Origin: Lentisphaerota bacterium
GTDB taxonomy: Bacteria; Verrucomicrobiota; Kiritimatiellia; PWTM01
DNA: 34,581 nucleotides
Direction: 5' to 3'
Assembly (NCBI GenBank): GCA_016873715.1
Contig: VGWF01000045.1
Span: 1 to 34,581 of the forward strand
Both the position numbers and the translations under genes were made by a program. Shown one piece after another: positions 1-11,900 of the stretch. The stretch's first letter is position 1, and each line of letters starts with the position of its first letter. The notes under the pieces are model-generated. The model made no database searches and was not told the DNA's origin. It saw only the letters and a program-made list of their open reading frames with translations.

Positions 1-167
1 TAGGCCCGGTGGATCCCGCGGATGACGTCCGGCGAGTTCACGCACAGGGCGTCGAAGCACGTGTTGACGAAGAAGTGGCGCTTGTAGATCTCGGTGCCCA
101 TCGCGCCGTCGAAGATCACCACGCCGCGGGCAAGCCGCTCCCGCAACCCCTGTCGTTGATCCGTCAT
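1..167 (-). CDS. Homocysteine S-methyltransferase domain protein, 5' end only
   Basis: Only the first 55 codons are in the window; the gene runs off the left edge. The ATG at 167-165 opens a protein whose residues 16-28 read VVIFDGAMGTEIY, the conserved start of the homocysteine/betaine-homocysteine methyltransferase barrel (DGAMGT), followed by a stretch NTCFDALCVNSPDVI. The family transfers a methyl group to homocysteine to make methionine, with zinc held by cysteines that would lie outside the window. The gene could be metH or a bifunctional homocysteine methyltransferase/methylenetetrahydrofolate reductase; the early CFDAL segment resembles the second type more, but that is a recollection of family sequences. 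The preceding gene (exonuclease) ends 60 bases upstream on the same strand. The ribosome-binding site is weak. Confidence 0.72.
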   Translation of the reverse strand, partial: MTDQRQGLRERLARGVVIFDGAMGTEIYKRHFFVNTCFDALCVNSPDVIRGIHRA

Positions 168-227
168 GCGATGGTTCGTGCCTCGGGCCTTGGATTCCGG
201 GATCGTCGCGCCGCCCCGGCGCGGACG

Positions 228-989
228 TCAGGCCGTTGCATCCTCCCGGGCGGCGATGGCCAGGTAGATCTCGCGGGCGACCCATGCGTCGGTGGCCGCG
301 TAGCGGACCTGCGCCTCGGTGAGGTCCTCGCGCGCCCAGTTGGACCGCTGGGCCCCCTTGGACACGCGGACCCCGAGGATCGCCGCCGCGAGGCCCCGCA
401 GACCGGTCTTCTTGAAGCCCATGCGCGAGGCGATGGTGGCAAGGTCGACGAAGCCCGCGGGCGTGATCGCCGAAAGGTCGCCGAGTTTCCGGAGGTCGTG
501 CTGGATCGCGACGCCCGTCTTGATCACGTCGGCCGCGCCGAAGATCGTCCAGATGCGCTCCGGATGCTTCAACGGCTCGATCTGGACGAGGTAGACGGCG
601 TCCACCGTCGCGAACTGGATGAGCGAGACGGGGAACGACTGGCCCCGCTGGAACGACGGACGCGACTCGGTGTCGAAGCCCAGGACCCGCTCCTGGTGCA
701 GGACGCGCATCATGTCCGGGACGTCGGCATCGTCCTTGATGATCCGGACCGGGCCGTCGTACTGCCGCAGCGGAAGCTGGTTGATCTCCTCCGACGACCA
801 CTGCGTGCGCCAGCCGTGGACGGTGACGGGGACGGTCTCCGGCGCCGCCGGCGCATCGGCGGCCTCCCGCCCGGCGGGGACCGGGGGCTCGCGGCGCGGC
901 GCGCCCTCCGCACCCCGGCGCGGCGGACGCGACGGCGGTCTCCCGCCCGGCGGGGACCGGGGGCTCGCGGCGCGGCGCGCCCTCCGCAC
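228..989 (-). CDS. RNase D-like DEDDy 3'-5' exonuclease domain
   Basis: This open frame encodes a 3'-5' exonuclease of the RNase D/WRN type, which trims RNA or DNA ends using two metal ions. The visible active-site motifs are Exo I GFDTES, Exo II with the Asp of QHDLRKL, and Exo III YAATD, giving the DEDDy set. The domain starts at about SSEEINQLPLRQYDGP, which is where stand-alone members of this bacterial family usually begin. The formal start, a GTG at 989, lies inside a 76-bp tandem duplication and is probably not real: the first 19 residues are the repeat read in a non-native frame. If one repeat copy is removed, the domain continues in frame from the ThyX gene upstream through a Pro/Arg-rich linker, giving a single 521-codon gene (1869-228). 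Whether the cell makes a fusion or two proteins cannot be told here. Confidence 0.85.
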   Translation of the reverse strand: MRRARRAASPRSPPGGRPPSRPPRRGAEGAPRREPPVPAGREAADAPAAPETVPVTVHGWRTQWSSEEINQLPLRQYDGPVRIIKDDADVPDMMRVLHQERVLGFDTESRPSFQRGQSFPVSLIQFATVDAVYLVQIEPLKHPERIWTIFGAADVIKTGVAIQHDLRKLGDLSAITPAGFVDLATIASRMGFKKTGLRGLAAAILGVRVSKGAQRSNWAREDLTEAQVRYAATDAWVAREIYLAIAAREDATA

Positions 990-1014
990 CCCGGCGCGGC
1001 GGACGCGACGGCGG
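864..1014. repeat. Tandem duplication, period 76 bp, between thyX and exonuclease
   Basis: A 75-base segment at 864-938 is repeated without mismatch at 940-1014, with one base between. The period of 76 is not a multiple of three. On the minus strand, the upstream copy read in the thyX frame and the downstream copy read in the exonuclease frame encode the same peptide (SRPPRRGAEGAPRREPP and six further residues). Removing one copy therefore joins thyX and the exonuclease into one frame. The sequence is proline/arginine-rich low-complexity coding DNA. It may be a real duplication or an assembly artefact. Confidence 0.95.
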
Positions 1015-1869
1015 AGGCGGCGGGGGAAGCTCGTCCGGCGCCGGACGGCCCCGAAGCTTCGCCTCGAATTCGGCCAGGCGGCGGCCGGCCAGGGGATTCG
1101 TCTCGCCCCGGAGCAGGGCGCGCACGGCCTCGAGTTCGTCGGCCGAGAACCGGGCCCCGAGCAGGAGGTGGCGCTCGAACGACTCGTAGGCCAGCGGCGC
1201 GACCGCGCGGGCGGCCGTTGCCAGCGCCGCCGCGTACTGGCGGATCTCCCACTGCGCGTGCGGGTCCATCCGAAGCGCGAGGAAACGGAAGAGGTTGTGG
1301 AGGTCCATCTGCCAGTACCACTCGGTGTAGAGCGACAGCGGCAGGTTGATGCGGGCCAGCTCCCGGGCGAGATCGTCCTTCAGCAGGGCCTGGTAGGTCG
1401 CGTAGGAGGCGTGCTGCTCCTCCTTGAGAAGGTCGAGGACGCGGCGCTGGAGCTCCCGCGGCACCTCGGCGTCGTCGCGGCCCTGCTTGTTGTCGGCCGA
1501 CTGCCGCCGGATCTGCGCCGCCGGGGGCACGTAGAACTCGTCGGCCATGACGCTGTAGCGGCCGGAGATCTCGTTGAGCCGCGCCGTCCGGTGGCGGATC
1601 CACTGGCGGGCGACGAAGATCGGCAGCTTGCAGTGGAACTCGAGCACGACGTGCTCGAACGGCGACGTGTGCCGGTGCCGCATCAGGTAGTCGATGAGCC
1701 CGGCATCCTCCCGGACGGTCTTCGTGCCGGCCCCGTAGGACACGCGCGCGGTCTGGACGATGCGCGCGTCGCCGCCCATGTAGTCGACCAGCCGCACGAA
1801 GCCACGGTCCAGAACCTTGATTTCCTTGTCCAGCAGCGCCTCGGCCGCCGGAACGATGATATGGCCCAT
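940..1869 (-). CDS. thyX: Flavin-dependent thymidylate synthase ThyX
   Basis: ThyX makes dTMP from dUMP using FAD, NADPH and methylenetetrahydrofolate, and replaces ThyA in many bacteria. The ThyX signature RHRX7S is present as RHRTARLNEIS (residues 92-102), followed by GRYS. N-terminal residues RIVQTARVSYG and SPFEHVVLEF match the family's substrate-binding region. The ATG at 1869 is preceded by AGGAGA at a short spacing. The catalytic domain ends near residue 255, followed by a Pro-rich tail (six prolines). The frame has no stop codon before the window edge because the 76-bp duplication throws it out of the exonuclease frame; the end given here is the end of the first repeat copy and is only nominal. 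Without the duplication the protein would continue into the exonuclease domain. It is transcribed divergently from enolase. Confidence 0.88.
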
Positions 1870-1959
1870 GATGTCTCCTGCAGAACCCTTCCAGCGTCGC
1901 AACTGCGGGGGCGAAAATCAAGCCCGGCCCGCCCGCGGTCCGGAGCGCGGCCTTTCGGC

Positions 1960-3325
<1,366 letters not shown>

Positions 3326-3326
3326 C

Positions 3327-3345
3327 GGCGGACCGGCGGTCCGCC
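3327..3345 (+). terminator. Hairpin after eno
   Basis: GGCGGACC-GGC-GGTCCGCC forms an 8-bp stem with a 3-base loop starting two bases after the enolase stop. No T-run follows, so it is terminator-like but not a canonical intrinsic terminator. A second perfect 16-base GC palindrome lies at 3369-3384, before the rpmE promoter. Confidence 0.5.
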
Positions 3346-3399
3346 CCCCGTCCGGATCGCGGAAGGGGCGGGCCCCGGGGCCCGGGCGCGAATCCCGGC

Positions 3400-3427
3400 T
3401 TGCAATTCCGGCGCGCGGGGCTATTCT
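3400..3427 (+). promoter_or_regulatory. Candidate promoter for rpmE
   Basis: TTGCAA (3400-3405) and TATTCT (3422-3427, five of six matches to the -10 consensus) with a 16-base spacer, about 57 bases before the rpmE start. It lies in the only AT-richer patch of the 159-base eno-rpmE gap. Confidence 0.5.
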
Positions 3428-3484
3428 CCCAGCCTTTCGAAGTCGGCGGGCTCGATTGGGACACCCGCCGGGGAACGAGGACCG

Positions 3485-3694
3485 ATGAAGAAAGACATCC
3501 ATCCCGAGTACGGGCAGGCGACCATCACGTGCGCGTGCGGCAGCGTGGTGAAGACCCGCTCGACCGTCAAGGAAATGCACATCAACACCTGCTCGAAGTG
3601 CCATCCGTTCTTCTCCGGCCAGGCGAAGCTGATGGACACCGAGGGCCGCGTGGACCGCTTCCGCAAGCGCTACGCCGCTCCGGCGAAGAAGTAG
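3485..3694 (+). CDS. rpmE: 50S ribosomal protein L31, zinc-binding type
   Basis: A 69-residue ribosomal protein of the large-subunit surface. It begins [19 protein letters not shown] and carries the four zinc ligand cysteine/histidine region CAC...CSKCHPFF, so it is the zinc-containing (C+) L31 paralogue rather than the zinc-independent form. HPFFSGQ and the basic RFRKRY tail are characteristic. ATG 3485 has GAGGA five bases upstream. It precedes prfA by 70 bases, an arrangement (rpmE-prfA-prmC) common in bacteria, so the three translation genes probably form one transcription unit driven by the promoter at 3400-3427. Confidence 0.97.
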   Translation: MKKDIHPEYGQATITCACGSVVKTRSTVKEMHINTCSKCHPFFSGQAKLMDTEGRVDRFRKRYAAPAKK

Positions 3695-3764
3695 CGACCG
3701 CGCTCCCCGGGGGCCGGCGGCGCATCCATGCGGTGCGGGCCGGCCCTCCGGCGTTTCTACGGAC

Positions 3765-4862
3765 ATGATCGACACACGCTACATCGAGGCCGCCCGCCGC
3801 CAGCTTGCCGAGGTCGAGGCCGAGATCTCCCGGCCCGGCGCCGCGGCCAATCCCCAGACCTACCGCGGACGCATCGCCGAACACGCGCGGCTCCGCGGGA
3901 TCTGCGAGAAGGCCGACCGGGTCGACGCCCTCCGCGCCGAGGCCGCCGCCACCCGCGAGCTCGCCGCCGAGGCCGGGAGCGACGCCGAGCTGCGCACCAT
4001 GGCCGAGACCGATCTCGCCCGGATCGATGCCGCCCTGCCGGGCGCCGAGAAGGACCTGCTCGTCGCCCTGCTCCCCCCCGACCCCTCCGAGAACCGGAAC
4101 ATCATCATGGAGATCCGGGCCGGAACGGGAGGGGAGGAGGCCGCCCTCTTCGCCGCGGACCTCTTCCGGATGTACTCGCGCTACGCCGACCGGCGCGGGT
4201 GGCGCACCGGCGTCGTCGACTGCAACGCCTCCGACATCGGCGGCTTCAAGGAGATCGTCTTCTCCGTCGAGGGCGAGCAGGTCTACCGCGCGATGCGCTT
4301 CGAGAGCGGCGTCCACCGCGTCCAGCGCGTCCCCGCCACCGAGCAGCAGGGCCGCATCCACACCTCCGCCGCGACCGTCGCCGTGCTGCCCGAGGCCGAC
4401 GAGGTCGACGAGATCGAGATCCGGCCCGAGGACATCCGCATGGACCTCTACCGGGCGTCCGGCGCCGGCGGCCAGAAGGTCAACAAGACCGAATCCGCCG
4501 TTCGCATCACCCACCTGCCCACCGGGCTCGTCGTCCAGTGCCAGGACGAGCGCTCGCAGACGCGCAACAAGGACAAGGCCATGCGGGTTCTCAAGGCCCG
4601 CCTCCTCGACGCGCACCGCGAGTCCGAGGCCTCCAAGACCGCCGACGCCCGCCGCACGCAGGTCGGCAGCGGCGACCGCAGCGAACGCATCCGCACCTAC
4701 AACTTCCCGCAGAACCGGCTCACCGACCACCGCATCAACTTCACTCTCTACAAGCTCGGCTTCATCATGGAGGGCGACCTCGACGAGGTCGTCGCAGCCC
4801 TCCAGGCCCACGACCTCCAGGAGCGCCTCGACCGCCACCTTCCGGGCGCCGCCTCGCCGTGA
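3765..4862 (+). CDS. prfA: Peptide chain release factor 1
   Basis: RF1 recognises UAA and UAG stop codons in the ribosomal A site and triggers peptidyl-tRNA hydrolysis. The 365-residue protein has the universal GGQ motif in [13 protein letters not shown] and the RF1-type PAT anticodon tripeptide in [18 protein letters not shown], which separates it from RF2 (SPF). The N-terminal helical domain spans about residues 1-110. The GGQ glutamine is the substrate of PrmC, encoded immediately downstream with a four-base overlap (the prfA TGA lies inside GTGA), which indicates translational coupling. The start at 3765 gives [16 protein letters not shown], the usual N-terminus. Confidence 0.98.
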   Translation: MIDTRYIEAARRQLAEVEAEISRPGAAANPQTYRGRIAEHARLRGICEKADRVDALRAEAAATRELAAEAGSDAELRTMAETDLARIDAALPGAEKDLLVALLPPDPSENRNIIMEIRAGTGGEEAALFAADLFRMYSRYADRRGWRTGVVDCNASDIGGFKEIVFSVEGEQVYRAMRFESGVHRVQRVPATEQQGRIHTSAATVAVLPEADEVDEIEIRPEDIRMDLYRASGAGGQKVNKTESAVRITHLPTGLVVQCQDERSQTRNKDKAMRVLKARLLDAHRESEASKTADARRTQVGSGDRSERIRTYNFPQNRLTDHRINFTLYKLGFIMEGDLDEVVAALQAHDLQERLDRHLPGAASP

Positions 4863-5737
4863 CATCCCCCGCCCCGTCCGCGCCGCTCCCCGCGCGCGAG
4901 GCCGCGGACCGGCTGGCCCGAACCCTCGACGCATCGGGCATCGACGAGGCGGCCGTCCTCGCCGAATGGACCGTCGCCGACCTCGCAGGGTGCAGCCGGT
5001 CCGAACTCCGGACCGGCGGCGGCGGCACCCTCGGCGCGGCCGCACAGGAGCGGCTGGCGTCGCACACCTCGCGCCTGGCCGCGGGAGAGCCGCTGCAATA
5101 CGTCCTCGGCCACGCGGACTTCCTCGGCCACCGCTTCGCCTGCGACCGCCGCGCCCTCATCCCGCGGCCGGAGACCGAGGAACTCGTCCTGGCGGCGCTG
5201 CGCCTCGCCCTGCCCGGCCCCGCCGCCCCCGCCCGCGTGGCCGACGTCGGGACGGGCACCGGGTGCATCGCCATCAGCCTCGCCCTCGCCCGGCCCCGCG
5301 CCGGCGTGATCGCAACCGACACCTCGGCCGACGCCCTCGCCCTCGCCGCTTCGAATGCGCGCGCCCTCGGCGTCCACGAACGCGTCCGGTTCACCCGGGC
5401 GGATCTCCTCGACGGCATCGAACCCGGCGGCCTCGATCTCGTCGTCGCCAATCCTCCCTACATCGAGTCGGACACCATCGCCGGCCTCGACCGGAACGTC
5501 CGCGACTTCGAACCCCGCACGGCCCTCGACGGCGGCCCCGATGGTCTCGCGACGATCCGGCGTCTCGTCCCCGCCGCCTTCAACGCCCTCCGCCCGGGCG
5601 GACGGATCCTGATCGAGATCGGCGAGACGCAGGGCCAGGCCGTCCGGGTACTCCTTGAAAGCTGCGGGTTCTCGGACGCCGCCATCCTCCCGGACCTCTC
5701 CGGCCGCGACCGGATCGCCAGCGCCCGCTCGCCCTGA
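4859..5737 (+). CDS. prmC: Release factor glutamine N5-methyltransferase
   Basis: PrmC methylates the GGQ glutamine of release factors with S-adenosylmethionine. The 292-residue protein begins at GTG 4859, overlapping the prfA stop by four bases. The SAM-binding motif I is [17 protein letters not shown] and the catalytic NPPY motif is in [11 protein letters not shown]; the N-terminal part before about residue 90 is the helical substrate-binding domain ending in [11 protein letters not shown] and PRPETEELV. The longer open frame upstream of 4859 overlaps all of prfA in another frame and is not coding. The gene ends the rpmE-prfA-prmC unit; a pair of palindromes follows it. Confidence 0.96.
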   Translation: MTSPAPSAPLPAREAADRLARTLDASGIDEAAVLAEWTVADLAGCSRSELRTGGGGTLGAAAQERLASHTSRLAAGEPLQYVLGHADFLGHRFACDRRALIPRPETEELVLAALRLALPGPAAPARVADVGTGTGCIAISLALARPRAGVIATDTSADALALAASNARALGVHERVRFTRADLLDGIEPGGLDLVVANPPYIESDTIAGLDRNVRDFEPRTALDGGPDGLATIRRLVPAAFNALRPGGRILIEIGETQGQAVRVLLESCGFSDAAILPDLSGRDRIASARSP

Positions 5738-5751
5738 GGCTTCGCCCGCTG

Positions 5752-5799
5752 TCCAAGCCTTGGAAACACTGGTCGGATGACGTTCCAAGGATTGGAACG
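5752..5799. promoter_or_regulatory. Two TCCAA/TTGGA palindromes upstream of the giant gene
   Basis: TCCAAGCCTTGGA at 5752-5764 (6-bp arms, one central base) and CGTTCCAAGGATTGGAACG at 5781-5799 (8-bp arms around GGA) share a TTCCAA...TTGGAA core and lie 17 bases apart. They sit between the prmC stop and a promoter candidate, in an unusually AT-rich gap for this genome. They could be a paired operator site or a dispersed palindromic repeat. Neither is followed by a T-run, so a terminator is less likely. Confidence 0.5.
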
Positions 5800-5817
5800 C
5801 ACCTGGAACCTGACGCA

Positions 5818-5856
5818 ATTGTCAGATTTGACAATAAGCGAATCCGCTGCTACTTT
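5818..5856 (+). promoter_or_regulatory. Candidate promoter with overlapping inverted repeat
   Basis: ATTGTCA-GATT-TGACAAT (5818-5835) is a perfect 7-bp inverted repeat. Its right arm contains a consensus -35, TTGACA (5828-5833). Seventeen bases later, TACTTT (5851-5856) is a weak -10. A start site near 5863 would leave about 50 bases of leader before GTG 5913. The overlap of a palindrome with the -35 is typical of operator sites, though no regulator can be named. Confidence 0.4.
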
Positions 5857-5912
5857 TGTCTACGCTAATGATGATCTCATTGCGCCCTTGCGTTCTCCCA
5901 ACCCGGAGCCTC

Positions 5913-8900
5913 GTGCATGGGAACTGGCTTCCGGTCGCGCTGCTGCTGGCGGCGGCATCCGCTGGCGCAATCCGCCGTGGTCATCAGCGAGATCATGTAC
6001 GACCCGGTCGGTGGAGGAACGAACGAGTTCGTCGAGTTGCACAACGCCGGGACCGGCACCGTGTCGGTCGCCGGATGGTACTTCGCCGACGGCATCACCT
6101 ACACGTTCCCGGCGGGCACGACGATCGGCGCGGGGGACTACCTCGTGGTCGCGATCAACCGGGCGGCCTTCCAGATGCGGTATCCCGGGGTGACGAACCT
6201 CGCGCCCGGCTTCTTCAACGGGCAGCTCAACAACGGCGGCGAGCGGCTGTCCGTGGCCGATCCGTCGAGCAACCGGGTCTTCGACGTGACCTACGACAAC
6301 AACGCTCCGTGGCCCGAGGCGGCGGCGGGGCTCGGGAGTTCGCTCGTCCTCGTCGATCCGGCCGGGCCCGCGAACGACCCGGCGAACTGGCGGGCCAGCG
6401 CCAATCTTCACGGCTCGCCCGGGGAGCCCGGCGGTTTCTTCGTGCGCGACGTCGTCATCAACGAGGTGCTCGCCCACACCGATCCCCCGCAGGAGGACGC
6501 GGTCGAGCTGGCCAACCTGACGACGAACGCGATCGGCATCGGCGGCTGGTATCTGAGCGACGACAACGCCGTCCGGAAGAAGTACCGCTTCCCCGACGGG
6601 ACCGTGATCCCCGCCGGCGGGTATCTCGTCGTCTACCAGGCCCAGATGACGAACGGCGCCGTGCCCTTCTCCATCAGTTCCAAGGGCGACGACGTCTACC
6701 TGTCGGAGGCCGACGGCCAGAGCAACATCGTCCGCTACGTCGACCAGGTGGAATTCGAGCCGACGAAGAACGGCGTGGCGGTGGGCCGGCATCCCGACGG
6801 AACCGGCGAAAGCCTCATCGCCTTGTCGACCGCGACGCTGGGTGTCGACTCGCCGGGGTCGCTCGAGGAGTTCCGCACGGGGACGGGCGCCCGCAACGCG
6901 GGCCCCTACGTCGGCCCGCTGGTGATCAGCGAGATCATGTACCGCCCGGTGGCCTCGAACATGGCGGGGCGGATGGAGGCCGAGTTCGTCGAGATCGCGA
7001 ACCGGACCCCCACCAACGTGCCCCTGTTCAATCCCGACTACCCCGAACTGCCCTGGAGCCTGACGGGGGGCATCAGCTACCGGTTCCCGTCCAACACGGT
7101 CCTGGCGGCCGGCCAGCGGCTCGTCGTGATCTCCACCAACGCGTTCGAGGCCTTCCGCGCAAGCTGGGGGCTCGCGACGAACGCGGCGATCCTCGGCCCG
7201 TTCACCAACCAGCTCGGCAACGCGGGCGACACGGTCCGCATGCGGGCGCCGAACAACCCCGAGCCGGGCACCAACGCCGCGGCCTACCACGTCGAGGACG
7301 AGGTCCACTACGACGACGACCTCCCGTGGCCGCTCGCCGCGGACGGCCTGGGCGGATCGCTCGAGCGGACGGACCTCGACGCATGGGGCGACACGGCGGG
7401 CAACTGGCACAGCACGCCGGGGACGGCCACGCCCTGCGCGACGAACTCGGTCTTCGTACCCCCGGGCGCCGTCGTCATCAGCGAGATCATGGCCGTCAAC
7501 CGGCACACGGTCCGCGACGAGGACGGGGACTTCTCCGACTACATCGAGCTGTACAACACCACCGAGTTCCCGGTGTCGCTCGCCGGCTGGCACCTGACCG
7601 ACCAGCAGGCCAATCCCGCACTGTGGACCTTCCCCGCCGTGACGATCCCGGCCCGCGGCACCCTGGTGGTCTTCGCCTCCCAGAAGGACCGCACGAACGA
7701 CGTCAACTTCCTGCACACGAATTTCGCGCTCGACGCGGCGGGCGAGTACCTCGCGCTGTTCCGCAGCGACCTCGTCCTCGAGTACGCGTTCGACCCGGCC
7801 TATCCGCCGCAAACGGCGGATGTCGCGTACGGTCACCCCGACATCGGCGGCCGCAACGCCACGGCGGTCCGGGCCGGCAGCGCGGGCCGGTGTCTCGTCC
7901 CGACCAACGCGGCGATGCTCGCAGTGGACTGGCCGTCGCGCACGTTCGACGACTCCGCGTGGCTCCCCGCCGGCAACGGCGTCGGGTTCGACACGGACAC
8001 GACCTACCTGTCGCTGATCGAGACCGACCTCAAGGCCGCGATGCTGAACCGGCAGGCGTCGGCCTTCGTCCGCTATCCCTTCGTGATCACCCACAGCGCC
8101 GACGCGAGCCGCATGCTGCTGCGGCTCAAGTACGACGACGGCATCGACGTCTTCCTCAACGGCGTCCGGGTCGCCTCCAACAACGTCCCCGCGGGGGCGA
8201 CATGGAACTCGTCCGCCCCCTCCAGCCGGAGCGACTCGTCTGCCATCGTCTTCGAGGATCGCGACCTCTCCTCCTTCGTGCACCTCCTCGTCGACGGCAC
8301 GAACGTGCTCGCGATCCAGGGGCTGAACAACGGAGCCAGCAGTGGCGACTTCCTCGCGCTGCCGGAGCTGCAGCTCTCCTGGTCGGGCGCGACGGGGATC
8401 GTGGTCGCCGCGCCCGGCTACCTGGCGGCAGGCACGCCCGGCAGCGCGAACGGTCCGGTCCTTCCGGGCTTCGTCGGCACGCCGGTCTTCTCGCATCCCG
8501 GAGGCCTGTTCTCCGGATCCCTTTCGGTGACGGTCTCCTGCGCGTCCGCCGGCGCGGTGATCCGCTACACGCTCGACGGGACGGAACCGACGACCAACTC
8601 CCCGGTCTACATCGAGCCGCTGGCGGTGACGAACGACGTGGAGATCGTCGCGCGGGCCTACGCCGTCGGTCTCGTCCCCAGCCCGACGGCCGGCGTGGCC
8701 TTCCGCTCGTCGTTCCTCGGCATCAACGAGATCCTGGCGAGCAATGCGACCGCGACCCCGGAGCTGAAGGACCACACGGACTTCGGCGACTGGATCGAGA
8801 TCTACAACGGCGGGGCCGAGGCCGTCGATCTCGGGGGCTACCACCTCAGCGACAGTTCGCAGCAGCCCTTCCGCTGGCAGATCCCGACCGGGACCGTGAT

Positions 8901-11900
8901 CGCGGCCGGCGGCTTCCTCTTCGTCTGGGCGGACGGGGGCGACCTCGAGCCCGGCCTGACGCTCACCTATCCCTTCTGGCCGTACTACACTCACGTTACG
9001 CTGGATTACCACGCGAACTTCAAGCTCGGCGCCGAGGGCGAGGAAGTCGGCCTGTTCAGCCCGGCCGGCAGCCGGATCGACTCGGTGGTCTTCGGGCTCC
9101 AGATGACCGACATCTCCTACGGCCGCCATCCCGACGGCGCCGCCACGTGGGGCTACTTCGGCGAGCCGACCGCGCGCACCAACAACCGGCCGCCGGTCCT
9201 GTCGCACAACCTCCACCGCGCGCCGGCCGTCGCGATCTCGCCGGACGGACCGCTCTTCACGAACGGGACGGTGACGGTGACCCTCGCCTCCGGGCCTGAG
9301 GTGACGGAGATCCGCTACACGACGAACGGCGCCGCGCCCTCCTCCGCCTCGATCCTCTTCACGAATCCCGTCATGCTGACGACCAGCGGTGTGATCCGCG
9401 CGCGCGCCTACGCCGCCGGCCTGCATCCCGGCCCCGTGGCAACACGCACGTTCCTCGTCAACGAGCGGCAGCCCGACCTTCCGATCCTGTCGATGGTCGT
9501 CGACCCGTTCCTGTTCTTCGATCCGCAGCGCGGCATCTACACCAACGTGATCAAGGAGCGGGAGGTGCCCGGACACCTCGAGTTCCACACGACGCCGACG
9601 AACGCGGGGTTCCGCATCGACGCCGGCTTCCGCATCTACGGTCTCAACACCTTCCTCTACGCGCAGAAGCCGTTCACGGTCTACCTGGACGGCAAGTACG
9701 GGCAGGACGTCCTCGCCTACCAGCTCTTCCCGGACAAGGCGATCGGCGAGTTCGACCGGTTCATCCTCCGCAACGGAAATGACGACTGGTCGACGACGTT
9801 CTTCCGCGACACCCTCGGGCAGTCGATGCTCCGGGGCGTCCTCGATAATGCGATCCAGTCCTACCGGCCCTGCGCGATGTACCTCAACGGCCGCTACTAC
9901 GGCCTGATGAACATCCAGGAGAAGATGGACGAGATGTACTGCGTGAAGAACCGCGGCGTCGCCCTGGAGGATGTCGACTTCTTCGAGATGGACGGCACCG
10001 CGACGACGGACGACTGGATCCTCAATGCCGGCACGGCTGACGGCTGGAACGCGCTGATGGCCTTCGTCGGCACGAACAACCTGGCCGACCCGGCGGCCTA
10101 CGCCCACGTGAAGAGCCAGGTCGACATCGAGGATCTCGTCGACTACGTCGCCGGCCAGGTCTTCGTCTACGACTCAAGCTGGTTCCACAACCGCAAATGG
10201 TGGCGGGACCGCAACCCGGGCGGCAAGTGGCGGTTCTGTTTCGTCGACCTGGACCGCGCCCTCCGGACCAACAGCCTGAACAGCAACGTCATCAGCACCA
10301 TGACCAGCGGCTCGCGCGACATGTTCATCTTCCGCGAGTGCATCAGCAACGCGGAGTTCCGCGCCTACGCCGTCCAGCGCATCATGGCCCACCTGGGCAG
10401 TTCCTTCAGCACGAACCGCACCCTGCCCCTCATCAACGCCGAGGCCCAACGCCTCCGCAACGAGATGGTCGAGCACATCAAGGCGTACGGCACACGCGGC
10501 GGCATCCCGAGCCTGGCCACGTGGGACGCCCAGGTCGAGGCGGTCCGGATCTACGTCCGCCAACGGCCCGCCATCGCCCTCCAGCAGGTGGCCAGCTACT
10601 TCGGAACCGGCCAAACCGCCCGCATCCGGGTGGACACCGGCGGCGGCGCGGGGCGGATCACGGCGAACCACGTGGCACTGGACCCCTCGGTCACGAACAC
10701 GTTTGTCGCCGGCCTGCCGGTCCGGATCAAGGCGATCCCGGAGATCGGCCAGACCTTCGTGCAATGGGAGTTCATTGCCACGACGAACGTCCCTCTCGTG
10801 GTCGCGGGCGCCGAATGGCGGTACCTGGTCCCGACGAACGAGGTTCCCGGCTGGAACGACCCGGGGTTTGACGATGCCGCATGGGCGTCGGGGCCCGCCC
10901 AACTCGGCTACGGCGACGGGGACGAGTCCACCACGATCGGCCATTCGTCGAACCTGACCACGGCGGCCTACTTCCGGCGTCCGCTCGTCGTCACCAACGC
11001 CGCGGCCCTTGGCCCCCTCAATCTGCGGCTTCTCGCGGACGACGGCGCGATCGTCTACGTCAACGGAGGGGAGATCCTCCGCCAGAACATGCCGACGGGG
11101 ACCATCGCGCACACGACGCTGTCCGTCACCAACGTCCCCAGCCCTGCCGAGAACTACTTCATCGACTACTTCCTCTCCCCGACCAACCTTGTGGAGGGTT
11201 CGAACTCCATCGCCGTGGAGGTCCACCAGACGGCGGCCAACTACACCGATCTCGGCTTTGACCTCTCCATCGTCGCGTACGTCTCCGGCACCCAGACCGT
11301 CGCCGGGGCCGAGACCGAGGTCGTGCCCTCCGCCGCCCTCGACATCCGTGCCGTGTTCGCGCCGACGGGCGCGAGCGTGCTTCCCGGGGGGACGATCGGG
11401 TCAGATACGACGCTGACCGCGGCCGGCTCGCCTTGGCTGGCGACGGGCGACATCTTCGTACCCTCGAACACGACGCTGACCGTCGAGCCGGGGACGACGA
11501 TCCGCATGCCCGACGGGGCCAGCGTCCGCGTCCAGGGCCGGCTCCTGATGCTCGGAACGACCGGCCAGCCGGTCCGCGTCGAGGCCAACCCCGACGCGGC
11601 GGCCCGGCGCACGCTGAACTCGGATCCGCTCCTCGCCGTCGGAGACGAGCTGTCGCCCTGCTGGGGCGGGATCACCTTCGAGCACGCCACGCATGCCGGC
11701 ATCCTGTCCAACGTTGTTCTCCGCGGGGCCTCCCTCGCGGCGCACGACCCGGTCAACCTGAAGGCCGCGGTGTCGGCGCTCGGGTCGGACCTCTTCATGC
11801 ACGGGATCGACCTCGACGAGGTGCGGTTCCCGATCTTCGTGCAGGAGGGCGCCCCGACGGTCCTCGAGAACAGCCGGATCCGCCTCGCGATCACCGGTGA

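Noticed and set aside
5961-5970. Programmed ribosomal frameshift at the giant gene start
   Set aside because: No slippery run or downstream stimulatory structure is evident; a single-base error explains it more simply.
5860-10107. A 1,415-codon open frame antisense to the giant gene
   Set aside because: It mirrors the codon pattern of the plus-strand gene, has no recognisable domain and is Arg/Val/Asp-rich as GC-rich antisense frames are.
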